Translations under genes and position numbers: made by a program | Part shown: positions 55,001 to 64,000 of the stretch, in pieces | How the letters are laid out: every line of letters starts with the position of its first letter | Position numbering within the stretch: position 1 is the first letter of the stretch | Source: Blastobasis lacticolella | Lineage: Eukaryota; Arthropoda; Insecta; Lepidoptera; Blastobasidae | NCBI GenBank assembly: GCA_905147135.1 | Contig: LR990056.1 | Span: forward strand, 4,474,001-4,538,000 | DNA: 64,000 nucleotides | Direction of reading: 5' to 3' | The notes under the pieces: model-generated | What the model was told of the DNA's origin: nothing | The model's input: the letters and a program-made list of their open reading frames with translations, nothing else | Database searches by the model: none

Positions 55001-58000
55001 GTGACTGACCCAGACGGACTCCTCAGGTTTAACAGAGTCCTACCTCCTGGTGCAGTTCGATTTACAGTGAATCTAGCTGCACGCGTTTAAAAACTGTGGG
55101 GGTCGGCTATTTTTCTATACAATCAATGATAAGCGAGCAGTCACGCACCTGATAGAAAGCTTTTCTACCCCATGGCTTGTGCCGAGGGCTAATTGCCTGA
55201 ATCATGTAGCTTAAAGAGCGTCGGTGGCCAAGTGGTTAGAGTATGCAACTCGTAAGCCAGAGGTTCCGGGTACGAATCCCGCTCCGGCGATGTACCAATG
55301 GCTGTTTTCTGAGTTACGTACATTAGTTGAATACTAACCGATGCTCTTACGGTGAGGGAAAACATCGTGATGAAACCTGCACATTCAGGCGACTGGATGT
55401 TTAACCATGATCCAATCTGGTCAGGTTCCCCTGGTAGCACAAATGTCAGCATGGAGGTCAGATGGCAGTCGCTCCTCTGTAATTACCTGACCTGCCAAAT
55501 CCTGGATCATGGTCAAGGCGGACCCCGGGCCCTCGTGCGCGAGAGCTCAACCGGGACATTATCGCCAAGATGTTTTTTTTTTTATGTAACTTGCTTAAAG
55601 CGGAGGTGGGCGTTAATGCGACACAGTGAAAGCTGCTGTTACCGTACACTAGTGGTTATTGCTTATTGTTTTTGTTCCAATTATGATTTATTTCTTTAAT
55701 ACGTCTTCAAAAATCACCATTGAAACCATTGGAAGACGCCACAGTCCAATGCTTCCTTCTTCTCGAATTCCAGTAATTAGTACAATTGATATATACATCG
55801 ATTTATTCCTCGCTACAAGTGGAGTGGTGCTGACACTGTCCGCACTTCTGGACTTGCGAAGAGTGATGTGGGTAAGTTCGTTCAGTATATGTAGGTGTTT
55901 ATTAACCTCAACCTTTGGTTTTCATATTAAAATATAATTAATAAAATTTAATATAATATAATTAAAACTAGGATTGTTAAGCTAGGAATGCCAAGAAGAT
56001 AATTTTAGTGTTTCTAATTTATGTTATTTTGTATTTGTTGACTTGTACAATAGAGTGACATTGTCTTCGGTAGAGCCTCTTTAATAAAGTTAAAAAAAAA
56101 CTTTTTGGTGGTATATTAATGGTATTTTAAACCATATTTAGACATAAATACCATTTATGTCTAAATATGGTTGTAGACCATGTGGCCGCCGCGACTAGCG
56201 CGCAGATGGCCCAATCTGGGTGGCCAATATCTGGCCATATTTCTCTAATAATACACCGAAAGTAGTGTTTCATCATCTCTGGTTAATCGGCGTAGACATA
56301 GCCTCAAAGAAAATAATCTAATGTGGTTAGATCGCACGATCTCGGTAGCCGACGTGAAATTATTCTTTGATGTAAATTTTTACCTCCATACAAGTTTTTG
56401 TTCAGCGAAGCTAACTTTTGGTTGAATGATTTTGACTTTCGGTAGAAGAAACATGTGGCAGCCAGATCCCTGGAATCATATGCAAACATTAATAGTATTT
56501 AATTCCCTTTTCAATAAAGCTAGTTTTAATTATATTAGAAATATTTTTCTTTGTTATATTTCAATTTGAAAACCAAAGGTTTTAAATAAACGCCCATTAT
56601 ATAACTATAGCTTTTAACATAGTTTATTTTTAGAATTCTCAGTACTTATTGCCACGCATTATGTGCACAGGTTACATCTTTGACCTTTAATCAAATTAAC
56701 TTTGTTCTGTATTTTTTTTAAATATTGTTTAAAATAGGTAGGGGACATAGGGGGGGGGGGGGGGGGTATCCCGTTCGAATTGGAGTTGCTCGACGGGGGA
56801 AGTACCTATTCTAAATCGTATTGTGATTCAGCCGGTGAGAAGTATTTCCAGTGCTCCATGGGGTGGGAACCTGGCTTTGGCTGGGGGCATTTGTACTTTT
56901 GCTGCCAGAGCAAAGTTTCCCGGGATTCAGAGGTGGTACATTATACATGTGACCATGTGACCGTCTGAAAACGGTCCGCCTGACGGAAAGTGGTCACCGT
57001 CGACCGAGGACATCTGCAAACTAAGAGGAGGAGATGCTGTAACGCTATGCTGCCTTTGAGGCACCTGTTGTGACAGTGTAGACATGTTTGAAGAACCCCA
57101 TGTTGTATTGCAAAGGATATACTTCGTGAGGGTTCATTCCACATCTAACACGTGCGCGGTAAAAAGGCGATTGCATTGTTCGTTACTGGCCGTGTGGTGT
57201 CCGGCAGTAGAATAGCACTAACACACTAATGGGTGACGTACAAGGCGACTAATGTTTGCGAGGCAAAAGATTTAGAGTCTCCGAGTAGCCGCGGCATTTT
57301 CCATTGTTATATTTACAACACTGCGATCACCAACCCGCCTGCCAAGCGTGGAGATTATGGCAACAACGTTCCTATTCATGAGAGAGGCCCTTAGGCCTGC
57401 AGTGGACTGTTATGGGATAGTGATGATGTGATGATGATGATAATTATTCATTACAGGGCTATATTTTGGTGGCTACATTACTATGCGTGTCCATTTTCCT
57501 GTTCGCCATTGTGAAGTTTCATTTCGCGCTTCTGGTGCTAGAGAAAGGTATGTTGGCTATAATACTAAATGGTTTCCTACGCCGTACGATCTTCCGAACT
57601 TTTGATATGTAAATACGATCACGTAAAAAAATTGACAGCAACATCACACCATAGGTTCCATCCATATCGTTCATAGGCTGCGGTGACTGCTTTTCATTAG
57701 GCAGGCGGTAAGCTTTTTTGCCACCTTAGTGGTATAAAAAAAAAGTATCTAAGTGTTTAATCGTCACTCATACAAATAAAATACGCACAGTATGGTAATT
57801 CATATCAGCAATGGGGCCCTACTACTAAACTGTGAGGGCACCGTAAGTTCATCCTGGCGTTAATGTCACGGTTGTGCTCTCGGGAAATGAAGGCCCGGGG
57901 TCCACCTTGACCATGATTCAGGATTTGGCAGGTCAGGTAATTACAGTGGAGCGACTGCCATCTGACCTTCATGACCCTGCTACCAGGGGAACCTGACCAG

Positions 58001-60294
58001 ATTGGATCATGGTTACACATTCAGTCGCGTAAATGTGCAGGTTTCATCACGATGTTTTCCCTCACCGTAAGAGCATCGTAGTTAAGGTACCGTAGTACCG
58101 TAGTGAGGGCACCGTAAGTTATCCTGCGTAATCGAGTACTAGAAAAATTAAACTTTGTGGTGATATTTAGGAGATCCACAAACCATTGGTCTTCCCGTGA
58201 AAAACCTGGCACAAAAAAAAAGGTTTTTTTTTGACCTCAACTTTGACTTTTCTTAGCGATAGTATTTACATACCCTCCTCCAGGGTTCTATCAGTAAAAA
58301 AACCGGTCGGACTTACATCCTTTTGGCAGTTTCGCTTTTCCGCCAAATTAAAGTCAAAAAAAGGAGTGCTCGTGGTCCTATGTTGATGGACGAGGCTCTA
58401 GCGAACCAGATTTCTCTAAGGATTACGAGTACGGGTCTGATGGTAGTTGTCGCTCGTAAAAAGACAAAGCCTTAACAGCTAGATTAAGAGCATTTTAGGA
58501 TAAAGCCGAAGACAGGGTCAAATGGAGATATAAGAGAATGAAAGCGGTGGCAGAAGCCGTTGACCGCTTGGTTAATGATTATTATAGTGATCAGAAAATC
58601 GTTAATAAGATCTCGGAGAAAAGGTCGAGGATTTTATAAAAAGAAAAAGTTTGTTTGTAAATTTGTTTGTATTTTGGGGGTAATCTCCGCAAATACTGAA
58701 TCGATTTTGAAAATTCTTGTAACTGGAAGTTTAATTTTTTATTTTTATTTATTATGGGAAACAAACAGCTTAATATATTACATTTACAATTTGTAATCTG
58801 TGCTATACACAAGCCAATAAAGTTTCCACTTAGTTCTAGTGTACACTTGTCATCTACATTGCTAACAAGAATTAACATCTAAAGTGAACAGCGCATGTAA
58901 AACAAAAAAACTTCATTATTTTGAATCGTAACTTAAAATTTCTTAAAAGTTGCTAAATGTGCAAAAATATGTCGGCGTGCTTATACTGCTGGTTGTATTT
59001 ATCACAAACACGGATTAAAAGGCGATTTTTTGAGTAATTTGTCTTGCAAAAAGGAATAAGGAACGTTTTCTTCATGCGAACATTACACTGAGCTATTGAA
59101 ACATATTCCACGTAATAAATAAGGGAAGTCTATTTGATTATTAATTAATTTAAATAAGAAAAACTTTATCTCGTATATCGCGACGAGTTTCCAAAGTCAA
59201 ATATTTATTCTTAAATAAGCTTTCAACTTATATTGAAGATATCTAATAAATTTATTTTGAATACGCTCAATGCTGTATTTGTACTTTTTATACTGAGTGC
59301 TTCATACAACCGAGCCATATTCTAAGTGCGATCGAACATAGGAGTTTTACAATAGAATGATAGTCTTAGGATTGTTAAAGTGACTTTCTCATTATAAATC
59401 CTAACATTTGATAGGCTTTATCTGTTATTTTATTAATATATGATTGGAATGACAAATCACTTTAAGTACTTTAAGTTAACGATAAGTTACTTTAGGTATT
59501 CCCGATTGTTATCAAGTACTTTTATTATCTCGGAAAAGTAATACTATTCGCTTCGGGATAAGTAGTTGATATTATTGACAGAGATCCGAACTGCGCGCGA
59601 GTGTAACCGCGGGATTGGCCGAATTTATAAAGTTAACTGGGAGAAAATTAACTTTAGCTAAATGCTCATTTCAGCTATTTACAATTTTCAGAGTCAACCA
59701 AGCCTAGCGAGTACGTGGAATTCGTTTTTAGGCCTTCGTTTGTTATCGGGCTCTTCACAATTTTTGGAGCAGGTATAGCACTCGCACTTCATACTAATAT
59801 TATAAAGAGGAAATGTTTGTGAGATTGTGAGTTTATTTGTTGGGGATAATCTGCTAACCTACTAAACCGATTATAAAAATTTTCCCAGCAATCGAAAGCT
59901 ACGTTATTCCCGAGTATTATCCTGGCTAGGCTTTAGGGGGGCAGGCTTACTATCCCCAAAAATAACAGAGACCTACGGGATAGTTGAATGTTTACAGAAA
60001 TACAAACTGCGCGTGGGTGATAACCGAGGTGGAGGTAATACTTACAGTTACACATAAAATAAACTATGTAATTAACTAGAAAAAATGTATGTATGAAGTA
60101 TTGTTTCACTCTAATAATGGACATTTATGTAAAATCATGATTTTCTTTTTCCAGTGCTGCATTTCTTGGGCAACGTTATAGTGTTCACTTATTTTAACTT
60201 CAAGTATATACATCCCGTTATGTTCAGAATCGAATTCGACGAAGAGGAAACTTTCTTTAGAAGCTTTAACACTGCTCACAAGAGTGGCTCTTAA
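51896..60294 (+). CDS. Four-transmembrane-helix protein gene, six coding exons, family unknown
   Basis: Exons 51896-52062, 54111-54256, 55774-55871, 57457-57547, 59692-59772 and 60155-60294 join through GT-AG introns with matching phases (2, 1, 0, 1, 1) into 240 residues and a TAA stop. The start ATG at 51896 sits in AAACCATGG, a good Kozak context; an in-frame ATG at 51749 would add 49 residues and cannot be excluded. Layout: a hydrophilic N-terminus (1-64) with a basic run near FRRRGSEARR; helices at about 67-90, 111-130, 139-165 and 183-210; and an acidic then Ser/Thr-containing tail (EFDEEETFF near 222-230). There is no signal peptide and no motif of the classical tetraspanin CCG type. 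An even helix number would place both ends on the same side of the membrane. I do not recognise the family. All introns carry mobile-element debris, yet the six exons are uninterrupted, which argues for a live gene. Confidence 0.82.
52081..52952. mobile_element. 872-bp non-autonomous DNA transposon, 8-bp TSD, at a splice donor
   Basis: The left end GGGTGTACTGTACAATAATG and the inverted right end GGGTAAACTGTACAATAATG are terminal inverted repeats of about 30 bp. TAATAATA flanks both sides exactly (52073-52080 and 52953-52960). There is no transposase frame. It contains a GC-rich block (52660-52755) and a G/C tract region (52862-52920). Eight-base duplications occur in hAT, P and Merlin groups; the ends do not let me choose. 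Confidence 0.75.
52862..52930. repeat. G-rich/C-rich tract with C16
   Basis: G runs (GGTGGGGGGTGGGTTTGGGG) are followed by 16 C at 52889-52904 and further CCCC blocks, able to form a G-quadruplex or a G:C hairpin. It lies inside the 872-bp TIR element. Confidence 0.8.
53073..53385 (-). mobile_element. SINE-A in intron 1 of the four-TM gene
   Basis: Nearly complete reverse copy ending in a tRNA-like head (GGGATTCGAAGCC near 53328, TTAACCATCGACGCTCC near 53367). Confidence 0.8.
53655..53960 (+). pseudogene. Non-LTR RT C-terminal fragment in intron 1 of the four-TM gene
   Basis: The + frame, with shifts, reads MLGVLGDAECAIESEVRR, TDIAQRIAKPKWQ, AGHIS and then RTGRRSVGRPPTRWTGDLIR and GTSWMR. 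The KWQWAGHI and GRPPTRWTDDL blocks are a known signature of lepidopteran non-LTR ORF2 C-termini. The minus frame is a shadow. Confidence 0.7.
54111..54256 (+). CDS. four-TM protein, exon 2 (helix 1)
   Basis: Acceptor TGTTTACAG ends at 54110; donor GTAACG starts at 54257. Encodes FNSKIVKRMWPAVFFVGLSE followed by a hydrophobic GGLLVFIYILIF helix, then SYEYDALFG. The basic residues before the helix suggest the N-terminus stays in the cytosol. Confidence 0.8.
54275..54515 (+). repeat. dispersed repeat in intron 2 of the four-TM gene
   Basis: TATCCCCGGCGAAGATAGGG to CCGACTTTTCTGTCGGTTAG; a relative at 23500-23610 shares CGACGAAAGA, TGTCTGTAG-like and GGCATCGT...GATGG parts. Confidence 0.45.
54768..55055 (-). 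repeat. REP-F copy in intron 2 of the four-TM gene
   Basis: TTTTTATGCTACGCAGGAAC, AGGACTAAGATGAAATGC, TTGCTTGGCGGCAGAAATAG. Confidence 0.6.
55215..55572 (+). mobile_element. SINE-A in intron 2 of the four-TM gene
   Basis: Near-complete: GGTGGCCAAGTGGTTAGAG head, GGGTACGAATCCC, body, end ACATTATCGCCAAGATG. The open frames here are repeat shadows. Confidence 0.85.
55774..55871 (+). CDS. four-TM protein, exon 3 (helix 2)
   Basis: Acceptor GAATTCCAG ends at 55773; donor GTAAGT starts at 55872. Encodes STIDIYIDLFLATSGVVLTL then SALLDLRRVMW. It is too short to stand out as an ORF. Phase 1 in, phase 0 out. Confidence 0.8.
56130..56172. repeat. 43-base hairpin in intron 3 of the four-TM gene
   Basis: AACCATATTTAGACATAAAT and its perfect inverse, with a loop of about three bases. 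Confidence 0.8.
56750..56766. repeat. G17 homopolymer in intron 3 of the four-TM gene
   Basis: Seventeen G residues in a row, with G-rich sequence following at 56876-56886. Confidence 0.9.
57183..57445 (+). mobile_element. LINE-E 3' end in intron 3 of the four-TM gene
   Basis: GTGTGGTGTCCGGCAGTAG to GTGATGATGTGATGATGATG; exon 4 begins 12 bases after it. Confidence 0.75.
57457..57547 (+). CDS. four-TM protein, exon 4 (helix 3)
   Basis: Acceptor TTCATTACAG ends at 57456; donor GTATGT starts at 57548. Encodes GYILVATLLCVSIFLFAIVK then FHFALLVLEK, almost wholly hydrophobic. It lies directly after the tail of a LINE-E copy (GATGATGATGATAATTATTC), so the acceptor is only a few bases from repeat DNA. 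Confidence 0.8.
57673..57746 (+). repeat. LINE-C terminal tail in intron 4 of the four-TM gene
   Basis: AGGCTGCGGTGACTGCTTTT and GCCACCTTAGTGGTATAAAA followed by A residues. Confidence 0.7.
57849..58079 (-). mobile_element. SINE-A in intron 4 of the four-TM gene
   Basis: Reverse copy from CCTGGCGTTAATGTCACGG to CCCTCACCGTAAGAGCATCG, head missing. A short GAGGGCACCGTAAGTT motif near 57827 recurs near 58103. Confidence 0.8.
58190..58375 (+). repeat. dispersed repeat shared with 44200-44345
   Basis: Both carry TTCGACTTTT(C/T)-like, TACATA(C/T)CCTC, GTTCTATCAGTAAAA or TTTTATAAGTAAAA, and CTTTTGGCAGTT or CCTCTAGGCAGTT followed by GCACTTTTC-like sequence. Confidence 0.45.
58735..59460 (-). pseudogene. 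Decayed non-LTR RT 3' part in intron 4 of the four-TM gene
   Basis: The minus strand reads DLSFQSYINKITDKAYQMLG, then after frameshifts NSYVRSHLEYGSVV and YKKYKYSIERIQNKFIRYL, the post-RT region of Jockey/CR1-type ORF2. Stops interrupt it. AATAAAAATAAAA near its 3' end lies at about 58740. Confidence 0.65.
59692..59772 (+). CDS. four-TM protein, exon 5 (loop and start of helix 4)
   Basis: Acceptor CAATTTTCAG ends at 59691; donor GTATAG starts at 59773. Encodes STKPSEYVEFVFRPSFVIGL then FTIFGA. Phase 1 at both ends. Confidence 0.8.
60155..60294 (+). CDS. four-TM protein, last exon
   Basis: Acceptor TTTTTCCAG ends at 60154. Encodes LHFLGNVIVFTYFNFKYIHP, then an acidic tail with EFDEEETFFRSF and HKSGS, stop TAA at 60292-60294. 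No AATAAA is visible before the RTE fragment at about 60490. A GT at 60312 (GCTAAG|GTAGGT) could start a 3' UTR intron. Confidence 0.82.
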
Positions 60295-60489
60295 AAGAGA
60301 AACTTGCTAAGGTAGGTTTTGAATTGCTTTTTGTATTTTCTACTAACGAGATCGTGTTTGACCTCAAAATCTTAACTGACGGAATGTGATTTTGAGGCCG
60401 AATATGGAGCTTAACTCTAGAATTTGTCTGTTCTTTAATATCTGAAAGTTGGATATCTTTTAAGTTTAGTTAAAATATCTACAAGAGTA

Positions 60490-60935
60490 TAATTAGACCG
60501 GTGATGCTCAATGGCTGCAAGACTTGGCCAGCGCTAACGAAACACGTTCGCGAACTCCACACCAACGAAATGTAAATGCTGGTAGATGTGCGGAGTTACG
60601 CGACTCGATCGAGTACGTAACGAGTACATCCGTGCCAGCCTTGGCGTGAGGGATATCGCAGATAAGATCGAGGAGGCTAGTCTGCGCTGGTTTGGTCACG
60701 TGTTGCGTAAGCCTCAGGGATATGTAGGAAATAGGTGCCTGAAGCTGCCGGTATCAGGAAAGAGGCCCCGTGGGCGACCCAAGAAGCGATGGATTGACAT
60801 CACTGAGTCGAATGCGAGAGCCAACGGCTTACGACGAGAGGATGCCGAAGACCGGGCGAAATGGAAAAGATTGAGTAGGAAAGCGGACCCTGGCAGAGAC
60901 CGGGGTAAGCGCTAGGACGACGACGACGACGATAC
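60490..60935 (+). pseudogene. RTE-type retrotransposon 3' end
   Basis: The + strand reads RPVMLNGCKTW, then after a stop and frameshift CGVTRLDRVRNEYIRASLGV, LRWFGHVLRKPQGYVGNRCL and GRPKKRWIDI, ending in a short (GAC)n tail at 60913-60933. These are the C-terminal motifs of RTE elements, which end in short tandem repeats rather than poly(A). The 109-codon frame from 60586 is the intact last part. It lies about 200 bases after the four-TM gene stop. Confidence 0.8.
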
Positions 60936-61851
60936 TAACTAAAATAGAAAACCGACAGACGCGCAACCCTACACCGATGCTCGAGGCTCTGCAGTTTAGC
61001 TTCAATCAACTGTAGATCACAAATTTATTTCTTTGCACGTTTTTCCACCGAATCCAAAGCGGCCATGAAGCATCTCAAGAAAAAGAGACACCGGTTGCGC
61101 GGCGCACCGACATTAGCAAAAACCTGTTCGTTTACTGAAATAATTGCATTTCATCAGTCGTAAAGCGTTTGAAGGTAGCCTCGTCATTTGGGAGATTACG
61201 TGGAAGTGGTCATTTGAAAGCCTTATTGTGCTTTGACACGAAGCAGGTGGAATTACCTTTATCGTCCAAATGGTATTGGTACTAATTCTGTAATACGAAA
61301 ATGTATAATTTCGGTGATGGAAATATAAACGTTTGTCGTTTTATTTATAATTTATTTTACAATTTATTGTGCATAAACAGTAGAATCATCACAGATTCTG
61401 TAAGATTATAACAAGTACAAGGGCGCTCTTATCGCCAATAGCGATCTCTTCCAGAAAACGATTTACATGGATATAGTTGGAGGTAGGAAAGCGAAAAACT
61501 TGTAGGCAATGTACATTTGAGATTCGATATAGTAGTTACAATCGCCATACAGTGAAGAAATGCTATAAATAAACTATAAAAAGAACAACAAAATATATAT
61601 AAACTAAACAAAAACAATAATAATTAAAATCCAAACCGCTATGCAATACACAGACGATAAAATTATGTGTTCAGGGTAGAAAGGGGATGACCCTTCAATC
61701 TTATTTATTTATTTAACCATTAATCTAATCAAGTAAACTTATTTTGTACTTATGTTGTACTCTTATTAGTATTATATTCTATTAGTCTTTACTTAATTGG
61801 TTATTGACAAGGTCAGTTTTTGCCACAATTTATTTATTTATTCATTTCCAT
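60936..61851. other. unassigned AT-rich
   Basis: No gene seen; AATTTATTTATTTATTC simple sequence near the right end. Confidence 0.4.
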
Positions 61852-62165
61852 ACAGTTTTATACCGCTAAGGTGGCAAACAAGGTAACGGCATGCCTGATG
61901 GTAAACAGTCACCGCAGCCTATGGACGTTTGCAATACCAGGGGCATCACCCACGCGTTGCCGACTCCGAAAAAACCTTTTCACCCATTTCTTGAAGAACT
62001 CCAAGTTGTACTCTCCAGGGAAAACCTCTCCAGGTAGTTCATTACACAACCTTAGTGTGTGTGGGAGAATTTCTTTGGAACCGCACAGTTCGCGATCAAT
62101 TTGGCTCCAAAGTGTGGGGATGAACTCCCTGTCAGTGGCGAGCGGTGTTTAAATGGGTAGGAGTA
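61852..62165 (-). pseudogene. LINE-C 3' end
   Basis: Same family as 10793-11078. The minus strand encodes a broken version of the NELPGEVFP tail and a little more upstream coding DNA (SSPHFGAKLIANCAVP). Ends in TATAAAACTG rather than a clean poly(A). Confidence 0.7.
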
Positions 62166-62203
62166 CATTTTTCCTTAAAAAAGACCTTTAGCCTCGAGGA
62201 ATA

Positions 62204-62950
62204 GTGATCTGGCGGTTCATCATGCCAAAACGACTCTGTAAACAGTCTGTTCCGTTCCGTTCAGGTACAACACCAGCCAGAAATGCTTCTGCAAGGGTGA
62301 ATGTAGCTCATATCAGCAAGAACCAGGTATGGCGTCGCCATAATCGGTGGTTCCGTCGTCTGTACTTGTATTTTGAGCAACCATGCCCAGCGGATGTCAC
62401 GAGTCTCACCCGAAGAGCTGGTTTGCTCCGGATACCGTATCAGGCGTGGGAGTTGTTGATTTTAAGCGACACCACGCCTCATCCTCCACTGATTTGCATT
62501 ACCTCCAGCCCGAGATACCAGTGCGTACGTAGATGCGAAGGGGAGTGTCAGGATGGGAGCGAAAGGATCTGGAGCCGACAAGAATACCAGCATCGAGTCT
62601 GCATGAAGGAGGATAGATACTGTAATTGGTGTATAACATATAAGGGAAGGATTTGGACTGCTGTAGTTGGTCCCTCGGAAAGCTCTGGTGGTTTGATCTT
62701 CGTGATTTGTTGTCTTTCGAGGTCCCGCTGTAATCTGCGTACCCGTAACGTTCAGCTATTATTCTTATATTTTCTACTGACGTCCTGTCGCAAGCAGCGT
62801 GCCCGTAATTTTCGGCTATTCCTTTTATGTTGTACATCGAAGTGCCAAAACGACTCCGTAAACAGTCAGAGGAAAAAGCCAGGCCCATTTCCGGTGCATC
62901 CGAATTGCCAGAACAGGAACAAGCCCGTGACGCCCCCGCGCCATCTATAG
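62204..62950 (+). other. unidentified open frame between repeats
   Basis: A 248-codon open frame, MPKRLCKQSVPFRSGTTPAR near its start and rich in Cys/Arg/Ser later. The opposite strand is also open for 129 codons. I recognise no domain. TGCCAAAACGACTCTGTAAA at 62223 recurs as TGCCAAAACGACTCCGTAAA at 62843 (25 bases with one difference), giving PKRLCKQS and PKRLRKQS, though in different frames. It lies between a LINE-C and a LINE-E tail, so a mobile-element origin is the simplest view. Not claimed as a gene. Confidence 0.3.
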
Positions 62951-62964
62951 AGAGTGGGTTCCAG

Positions 62965-63200
62965 AATCATCACAGCCCATAACAGTCCACTGCAAGACTT
63001 AGGGCCTCTCTCAAGAAATGGGATATTATTGCCATAATCTGCACACTTGGCAAACAGGTTGGAGATCGCAGTGGTATTAACATAACAATGGAAAACGCTG
63101 CTGCCTATTTTTCAGCCTACGGATAATCGTTATACGTTTACGTCGACAATACGTTTGCCTCGAAAACATTAGTCGCCTTGTACGACACCCATACTAGTTT
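62965..63200 (-). mobile_element. LINE-E 3' end
   Basis: Reverse copy: CACAGCCCATAACAGTCCAC, GGAGATCGCAGTGGTATTAA, then ATTAGTCGCCTTGTACGACA. Confidence 0.75.
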
Positions 63201-63369
63201 TAAAATACTCCCCGGATTATTACTAGGACTACAATAACGGGAAATTAAGAAAATTATAATTAAGTGACCTAACCCTTAGTGTTAAGATTTATTAACAAAA
63301 TGAGAACAATGTATAAAAGGAGACGGTGTAAGTATGTAGGGGAAGGGGACTATGGCCAAATAATATAAT

Positions 63370-63700
63370 CGGTATAGTATTTACATTTGGCACCCTCAAA
63401 TACATTCTTGTAGAGAAGGGCATCAAAATCTGACCGGCAATTCTTAAAATAAAACAGATATTTACTTGGCACATTTTGCATGGGAAGTGCCCGTAACTAT
63501 GAACCAATGGAGGTATCGTTACAGTATATGGGTTGAACATCTTCAAATCTATTCTACTTGGCATCAAAATCAAGGTCCCGGCAGTTTCGAGAAAAAAGCA
63601 TTCTTTTGACACATTTGTATGACAAGTGCGGTATTCTTTAAACCAGCAGCGACATGGTTACGGAGTATCGGTTGAGCACCATAAGCTCTGTTCTTGTACC
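63370..63700. repeat. diverged tandem repeat of about 140 bp
   Basis: CATCAAAATC at 63421 and 63562, TTACAGTATATGGGTTGAAC at 63519 and TTACGGAGTATCGGTTGAGC at 63658, and CTTGTA near both starts show at least two diverged units. Confidence 0.6.
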
Positions 63701-64000
63701 CTAACCCGTAGGTCATCCCAGTCTCCTTTATTTTATGTATTTTCGTTTAAAATAAAGTTTATTAATTCATTCATTAGGTAGGTTCCTATATTGTGAGCAA
63801 TTACGATTTTATAAATATTATATACAGGTACGACTACATCCACGCACAGTTGAATCAAAAACTGGGAAGCAAGTGAGGCGTAAAAGGCAGACAAACAAAC
63901 AGACACTCACACTTTCTACATCACAGTGAAGTTTATATAAAAATAAAGTGCTGAAAATAGTTACACAATTTCGTTTCAATACAGTAGTCACCATTTTGTA

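Noticed and set aside
1..64000. a bacterial-type system (CRISPR, operon, phage or plasmid module)
   Set aside because: The introns, SINEs and non-LTR elements show nuclear insect DNA; no regularly spaced repeats or operons were seen.

Overview
The window reads as nuclear DNA of a moth or butterfly (Lepidoptera). It is AT-rich, has short-exon genes with GT-AG introns, and is packed with mobile elements of lepidopteran type: tRNA-derived SINEs, Jockey-, RTE- and CR1-like LINE tails, a mini-Helitron ending in GGGTCAGCTAG, and many small inverted-repeat elements. I saw no true tRNA, rRNA or CRISPR, and no LTR-retrotransposon polyprotein. Family names such as SINE-A or LINE-C are my own labels for this window.

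Two host genes can be assembled by eye, both on the + strand. (1) 11875-17202 holds the last four coding exons of a secreted-type protein with a thrombospondin type-1 repeat. It resembles somatomedin-B and thrombospondin type-1 domain-containing proteins (SBSPON-like). All three introns keep the frame and the protein ends at TAA 17200-17202; the N-terminal exons were not found. (2) 51896-60294 holds six coding exons that join in frame into a 240-residue protein with four predicted membrane helices. I do not recognise its family.

The most complete mobile element is a Jockey-like LINE at 25006-29480. It has an intact gag-like ORF1 (450 aa) and an intact endonuclease/reverse-transcriptase ORF2 (886 aa) that overlap by ATGA. 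It also has a 24-base poly(A) and an 8-base target duplication, and it sits inside the 3' tail of an older, decayed LINE. It looks young.

Layout. 1-11.8 kb: intergenic, with SINEs, a two-copy mini-Helitron array and LINE tails. 11.9-17.2 kb: SBSPON-like gene, its introns filled with repeats. 17.5-24.9 kb: two small TIR elements, SINEs and a roughly 2.6 kb stretch without recognised repeats. 25-29.5 kb: Jockey-like LINE. 29.7-51 kb: repeat-rich intergenic DNA with several foldback elements, including one of 633 bp, and many LINE 3' fragments on both strands. 51.9-60.3 kb: four-helix membrane protein gene, with an 872-bp TIR element starting 18 bases after the exon 1/intron 1 boundary. 60.3-64 kb: RTE tail, LINE tails, an unidentified ORF and a diverged tandem repeat.

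The host genes show no functional link to one another. The strongest leads for novelty are the four-helix gene, the 872-bp TIR element at its first splice donor, the 633-bp foldback, and the exact 207-bp tandem Helitron pair. All family assignments come from motifs read by eye; no search was run.
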